Below, piece by piece: positions 60,448-64,000 of a stretch of 64,000 bases of DNA. The notes beneath the pieces are model-generated. The model was not told the origin of the DNA and made no database searches. It saw nothing but the letters and a program-made list of their open reading frames with translations. Made by a program: the position numbers and the translations under genes. The stretch is from JACVRW01 sp963751835. GTDB lineage: Bacteria; Actinomycetota; Thermoleophilia; Solirubrobacterales; Thermoleophilaceae. Each line of letters begins with the position of its first letter. Position 1 is the stretch's first letter. Location: contig CAVVWD010000027.1 of NCBI GenBank assembly GCA_963751835.1, positions 121,652-185,651 on the forward strand, written 5' to 3'.

Positions 60448-60957
60448 TTACCGACTGTGCTGCATGCCGCGGACCATGCGGATCTCCCGCACCCCGTCCT
60501 CGACCTGCGCCGTCCCGTCGGCAACGAAGCCGTGCTTGCGGTAGAACGCCTGTGCGCGAGGGTTCGGGTCGCCCACCCACAGCGCCACCGACTCCTCCGG
60601 ATCGACGACCGCCTCCAGCAGCGCCGGCCCAACACCCGTGCCGTGATGGGCTGCATACACATAGAGCACATACAGCTGTCTCGGCCACGCCGCCACGGCG
60701 TCCAAAGGCGGGCCCGACATGGCGATCCCGACCAGCTCGCCATCCCGCTCGGCGACAGCCACGCGGTTCTCGCGATAGCGCTCGTCGGTCAACGCGGCAG
60801 TCCAGAACCGCTCCCGAGCAGCCAGGAAGCCCGGGTCATCGAGCACCGCGTCCGACATGAGTCCCCGATAGGTCTCCTGCCAGCTCACCACATTCACGCG
60901 CGCCATCTGCGCGACGTCCTCGACCCGAGCCGGGCGAACAGTCAGCGAGGAACTCAC
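60448..60957 (-). CDS. GNAT-family N-acetyltransferase
   Basis: 169 residues. VNVVSWQETYRGLMSDAVLD is the common GNAT N-terminal motif. The acetyl-CoA site is LYVLYVYAAHHGTGVGPALL (~90-109). ALWVGDPNPRAQAFYRKHGF follows and VRMV closes. ATG 60957. Substrate unknown. Confidence 0.86.
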   Translation of the reverse strand: MSSSLTVRPARVEDVAQMARVNVVSWQETYRGLMSDAVLDDPGFLAARERFWTAALTDERYRENRVAVAERDGELVGIAMSGPPLDAVAAWPRQLYVLYVYAAHHGTGVGPALLEAVVDPEESVALWVGDPNPRAQAFYRKHGFVADGTAQVEDGVREIRMVRGMQHSR

Positions 60958-61215
60958 CGCCGAATCGTAGGCCTCCGACCCGGTATGAACGTCGCGCAGA
61001 ACAACGCAGATACCCAGTAGATGCTCACTCCCCTATCAGCTCCAGCACACGGGCGGGGTGTCCGTTTCTCGAGCGTCGCCTGTCGCTCCGCTACGCAAGT
61101 AGGCGAGATCGACTCAAGGGACGGATCTCCAACTTTCCTCCTCCCCTGTGAGCATCTCCCGGGGCCCTCGTGGGATCGCTGGCAGCGCCCGGTTCGAGGG
61201 GCCTCTCGGGTTGAC
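60958..61215. other. Intergenic region with a long-range inverted repeat
   Basis: 258 bases without a gene. A 10-bp inverted pair (AGATGCTCAC at 61019-61028 and GTGAGCATCT at 61148-61157) is 119 bases apart. Its significance is unclear. Confidence 0.35.
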
Positions 61216-61887
61216 CTACTCGGCTAGCCCGGAGCTCACGGGGTGGGGAAGTTCGGTGACCGAGGCTGGGGAATTTCGGCGATAGCCGTCAGCGGTTTCG
61301 ACGAGTGTGGTGATGAGTTTGGTTGCGTCTGATCGGCCGATGCCGTTGGTCGTGAGTGAGTGCCAGGTTGAAAAGGCGAGGGCGTGGCGCAGGGCTGCCT
61401 TGAGGAGTTGTCGTCTTCGGCCGCGGGGTTGACGGCCGCTGGTGAGGGTCTCGGCGGCTTGTTCGAGGTAGGCGTGCAGCGGGGCCACGGCGTCACGGGC
61501 GGTGTCGAGCTGTTCGGCGTCGCGGAGCACGTTGCTGAGCATCGGCTCGGTGCGCTCGTAGTAGGCGTAGAGCTCGTCGAGGGCTCGCTCGAGTCGCTGC
61601 TGGGGATCGCGAATCGCGCGCCAGTTGTCGAGCTCGGGCCATGGGTGGGCGCTGAAGTAGTGGCTTGAGCAAGTCGCGAACAGGTCGGCCTCGGTGGGGA
61701 AGTGGCGGTAGAGGGTGCGGCGCTCCACGCCTGCGCGCTCGGCGACCGCGCTCATCGTCGTGCGGGACGGCCCGACGGTTCCGTGCAGGTCGATCGCCGC
61801 CTCGGTGATCCGTAGGCGCGTCTCAGCCATCTGCTCGGCGCGCTGCTTCAGCTCGTACTTGCGCTTAGGTGGGATTTCGCGACTCAT
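61216..61887 (-). CDS. TetR-family transcriptional regulator
   Basis: 223 residues. The N-terminal HTH is TRLRITEAAIDLHGTVGPSR through VAERAGVERRTLYRHFPTEA, followed by an all-helical ligand domain. ATG 61887. It is divergent from the SnoaL-like gene across 89 bases that carry a repeated ACTCATNATTGT element, a likely operator that one copy overlaps at the TetR start. Ligand unknown. Confidence 0.87.
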   Translation of the reverse strand: MSREIPPKRKYELKQRAEQMAETRLRITEAAIDLHGTVGPSRTTMSAVAERAGVERRTLYRHFPTEADLFATCSSHYFSAHPWPELDNWRAIRDPQQRLERALDELYAYYERTEPMLSNVLRDAEQLDTARDAVAPLHAYLEQAAETLTSGRQPRGRRRQLLKAALRHALAFSTWHSLTTNGIGRSDATKLITTLVETADGYRRNSPASVTELPHPVSSGLAE

Positions 61888-61955
61888 AATTGTGTCATCA
61901 ATCTTGCCATACCGCCTCGGAGCGTGTATGGTCGCCTTTCGTGACTCATCATTGT
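61882..61955. promoter_or_regulatory. Candidate TetR operator (two direct repeats)
   Basis: ACTCATAATTGT (61882-61893, overlapping the TetR start) and ACTCATCATTGT (61944-61955, near the start of the SnoaL-like gene) differ by one base and are in the same orientation. Confidence 0.45.
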
Positions 61956-61976
61956 ATATCGAAAGGAGAGTACAGC

Positions 61977-62351
61977 ATGTCCACCGCTACGCCTGAGCAG
62001 GTGCTCGAATCGATCGTCACTGGAATCAACTCCGGGAATCTCGAAAGTCTCATGCCGCTCTACGAGGGCGAAGCAGCATTCGCAACTCAGCCGGGGAGCC
62101 TCGCTCCCGGCACACCCGGCGTCCGCGAAGCCCTGAACGGCTTCATCTCAATGAACGGCAAGCTCGACCTCGAGGTGACACGAGTCCTCGAGGTAGACGA
62201 CCTCGCGCTCGTGATCGGCGTCTGGTCATTCAACGGCACGGGACCAGACGGCGAACCGGTGCAACTGGCGTCAAGGAACGCGGATGTCCTGCGTCGTCAG
62301 GAAGACGGAACCTGGCGCTTCGTGATCGACAACCCCTGGGGAACCGACTGA
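61977..62351 (+). CDS. SnoaL-like/NTF2-fold small protein
   Basis: 124 residues: EQVLESIVTGINSGNLESLM, FATQPGSLAPGTPGVREALN, and LVIGVWSFNGTGPDGEPVQL with a final RRQEDGTWRFVIDNPWG. A good GAAAGGAGAG ribosome site precedes ATG 61977. It is probably repressed by the divergent TetR protein. NTF2-like fold; activity unknown. Confidence 0.8.
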   Translation: MSTATPEQVLESIVTGINSGNLESLMPLYEGEAAFATQPGSLAPGTPGVREALNGFISMNGKLDLEVTRVLEVDDLALVIGVWSFNGTGPDGEPVQLASRNADVLRRQEDGTWRFVIDNPWGTD

Positions 62352-62465
62352 GATAGCCGAGCCGGACAGAGCTCGCCCGGCGATCGCTCTGGACCCCGAA
62401 GAGCTGAGGCTCGCCACAGCCGGCGGGCCTCAGCGACTTCTCGACGCTGCCCATAGGATCGGTCA

Positions 62466-62840
62466 ATGGAGGAAAGGGACCTGGCGGTGACCCTTGCGCG
62501 CGGGCGGATCGCCTTCGGCGTCGTGTCGCTCCTTGCGCCGGGCCTTGTGGCGCGCACGATGACCGGCGGCGGCTCCGAGGGTGGGACGCGCCTCTTCGTA
62601 CGCATGGTCGGCGCCCGCGACCTCGGAGTCGGCCTCGGGCTCCAGCTCGCCCTGGACCGCGACGCGCCCACGCGCGGCTGGCTCGAAGCATCGGCCGTGG
62701 TCGACGGCATCGACGCGGCCGCATGCCTGCTTGCCCGCCACCACCTCCGCCCAGGCGTCTTCCCCGTCACCCTCGGCCTGGCGGCTACCGGAGCGCTGCT
62801 CAGCGCCTGGTTGGCACGGCAACTCGACCCGCCGGAATAA
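62466..62840 (+). CDS. Small membrane protein (DUF4267-like)
   Basis: 124 residues with about four hydrophobic, Ala/Gly/Leu-rich segments (ARGRIAFGVVSLLAPGLVAR, RMVGARDLGVGLGLQLALDR, AVVDGIDAAACLLARHHL, VTLGLAATGALLSAWLAR). It resembles DUF4267-type membrane proteins; this is a tentative assignment. Function unknown. Confidence 0.62.
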   Translation: MEERDLAVTLARGRIAFGVVSLLAPGLVARTMTGGGSEGGTRLFVRMVGARDLGVGLGLQLALDRDAPTRGWLEASAVVDGIDAAACLLARHHLRPGVFPVTLGLAATGALLSAWLARQLDPPE

Positions 62841-62884
62841 CCCGGCCCGCGTTGGAGTCGTGAGAGGGTGAAGCCCCTCGAGTC

Positions 62885-63895
62885 ATGGAGGACACGATGG
62901 AGCCGATTCCGCTCAACCCAATCGACTCGCTGAGCGTCACGACGCTGGTCGACAACACGACCGACCTGCTGCTCGCAGACGAAGGTCCCGCCAAGCGTGC
63001 TCCCCTAGCGCTCTCCGCTTACCCCAAAGTCCCGGCGCGCTTCCTCGAGGGCGACCGGACAGGCGACCTGCTGCGAGCCGAGCATGGCTTCTCGTGCCTC
63101 GTGACGATGTCGAAAGCGGACCGGACAACCAAGATTCTGTTCGACGCCGGAGTCACGCCGGACGGCCTGGTGGACAACATGCGCCGACTCGAGCTCAACC
63201 CGCGCGACATCGACATCGTCGTGCTGAGCCACGGTCACTGGGATCACACCACCGGGATGGACGGACTCGTGCGCGAGCTGGGGGGTCACGCACAGGTTCC
63301 CGTTCTCATCCACCCCGAGTTCTGGAGCCGGCGCAGAATCGCTATTCCGGGCCGCGAGCCGATGCGGCTGCCATCGACGAGCAAGCCCGCGCTGGAGGGC
63401 GCCGGCTTCGAGATCGTGGAGGAGCGCCAACCCTCGTTCCTCCTCGACGGCTCGCTCCTGGTCACGGGCGAGGTCGACCGCACGACCGAGTTCGAGCAGG
63501 GCTTCCCCGTCCACCAGGCCCACCGGAACGGAAGCTGGCACCCCGATCCCCTGATCCTCGACGACCAAGCCCTGGTGGCGCACGTCCGCGGCCACGGCCT
63601 CGTGATCCTCACCGGCTGCGGCCACTCAGGCATCGTCAACATCCTCCGCTACGTGCGAAAAGTGACCGGCGAGAACCGCATCCACGCGGTGCTGGGCGGC
63701 TTCCACCTGAGCGGACCGCTCTTCGAAAAGATCATCCCCTCGACCTGCCAAGGGCTGGACGAGTTCTCCCCCGACTACCTCGTCCCCTCCCACTGCACCG
63801 GCTGGCGCGCCACCCACGCCCTGGCCGCCCGCTTCCCTGAGGCGTTCATCCAGAACAGCGTCGGCACCCGCTTCGAGTTCGCGTCTGCGAACTGA
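62885..63895 (+). CDS. MBL-fold metallohydrolase
   Basis: 336 residues of the metallo-beta-lactamase fold. VVLSHGHWDHTTGMDGLVRE is the HxHxDH metal site (~117). LTGCGHSGIVNILRYVRKVT and AVLGGFHLSGPLFEK follow with later metal ligands. VPSHCTGWRATHALAARFPE near the end is typical of the FlpA-like subgroup (7,8-dihydropterin-type annotation). ATG 62885, with 62897 also possible. Substrate not determined. Confidence 0.82.
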   Translation: MEDTMEPIPLNPIDSLSVTTLVDNTTDLLLADEGPAKRAPLALSAYPKVPARFLEGDRTGDLLRAEHGFSCLVTMSKADRTTKILFDAGVTPDGLVDNMRRLELNPRDIDIVVLSHGHWDHTTGMDGLVRELGGHAQVPVLIHPEFWSRRRIAIPGREPMRLPSTSKPALEGAGFEIVEERQPSFLLDGSLLVTGEVDRTTEFEQGFPVHQAHRNGSWHPDPLILDDQALVAHVRGHGLVILTGCGHSGIVNILRYVRKVTGENRIHAVLGGFHLSGPLFEKIIPSTCQGLDEFSPDYLVPSHCTGWRATHALAARFPEAFIQNSVGTRFEFASAN

Positions 63896-63949
63896 GCAGG
63901 CCCGAATCGAGCGGGCGGACGTTCACCCGGCGACCCCTCGAACGACGAA

Positions 63950-63970
63950 ACCCCGCTTCCGGAGCGGGGT
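63950..63970 (-). terminator. Hairpin terminator of a truncated tRNA gene
   Basis: Perfect 8-bp arms (ACCCCGCT at 63950-63957 and complement at 63963-63970) with a 5-base loop. On the minus strand it is followed by TTTCG just past the tRNA 3' end. Confidence 0.65.
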
Positions 63971-63977
63971 AGTCGAG

Positions 63978-64000
63978 TACCGCCACGGGGATTCGAACCC
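63978..64000 (-). tRNA. 3' end of a tRNA gene truncated by the window edge
   Basis: Only the 3' acceptor strand (TGGCGGT then A) and part of the T-arm (GGGTTCGAATCCCC) are inside the window. Amino acid identity cannot be determined. Confidence 0.75.

Overview
The window is about 64 kb of very GC-rich DNA with many GTG starts, dense short-gap operons and actinobacterial families: LAL-type LuxR regulator, TetR, GNAT and SnoaL-like proteins, YcnI/CopC/CopD copper proteins, CtaG, and stress-sigma-like promoters. It reads as chromosome of a soil-type actinobacterium. A deep lineage such as Thermoleophilia/Solirubrobacterales is my guess from gene content only. No rRNA and no CRISPR array are present. 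Six complete tRNA genes (three of them tRNA-Leu) and one truncated tRNA are present.

Layout. 0-7 kb: truncated HMG-CoA lyase, a DASS-type carboxylate/sulfate transporter, an MFS transporter, enoyl-CoA hydratase, and an ArsR regulator coupled to a CDF-like metal transporter. 6.1-17 kb, minus strand: an extracytoplasmic copper cluster (thioredoxin-like lipoprotein, CtaG, two YcnI proteins, CopC, two uncharacterised secreted proteins, a CopC-CopD fusion, a membrane protein, a SodC-like protein lacking the zinc loop) and an LVIVD-type secreted protein. 17.3-20.9 kb: two tandem LVIVD-like genes. The SodC-like gene and the three LVIVD-type genes share a stress-sigma-like promoter pattern (GNNT, 15-16 bases, GGGTAY). 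21-26.6 kb: MFS transporter, acetoacetyl-CoA synthetase, cupin, VOC and GNAT proteins, tRNA-Leu(CAA), and a Mop-type molybdate-binding protein.

26.6-34.6 kb is a mobile-element zone around tRNA genes. A helix-turn-helix/LAGLIDADG endonuclease gene whose end lies 1 bp from tRNA-Leu(TAG) is split by a 2.6-kb IS21-family element, and a group II intron lies just upstream of it. An intact paralogue of the endonuclease sits beside tRNA-Leu(CAG) at 51.3 kb. Both endonuclease genes carry a LexA/SOS-box-like palindrome right at their start codon. At 33.6-34.2 kb a 635-bp segment is flanked by a 15-bp repeat of the tRNA-Pro 3' end, which looks like a miniature integrated element or the scar of one.

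34.6-54.8 kb: two RibD/DHFR-like reductases, an HxlR-SCP2 regulator divergent from a BBE-type FAD oxidase, a DUF899 protein, a GCS2-family ligase, a CAP-domain protein, a histidine phosphatase, a 5'-nucleotidase, a sulfur module (ETHE1-like rhodanese fusion and TauE/SafE exporter), a zinc/oxidative-stress group (Zur-boxed ZnuA, Fur/Zur regulator, Fe/Mn-SOD), and a fatty-acid hydroxylase. 54.9-64 kb: an MFS transporter fused to a cyclic-nucleotide-binding domain, a LAL regulator, a TetR/SnoaL divergent pair and an MBL-fold hydrolase.

Many genes at 8.3-8.9, 12.3-14.6, 17.3-20.9 and 27-32 kb are broken by single-base frameshifts although the sequence between breaks is still well conserved. Unpolished assembly indels are the simplest explanation. 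These are annotated as frameshifted genes spanning the whole locus.
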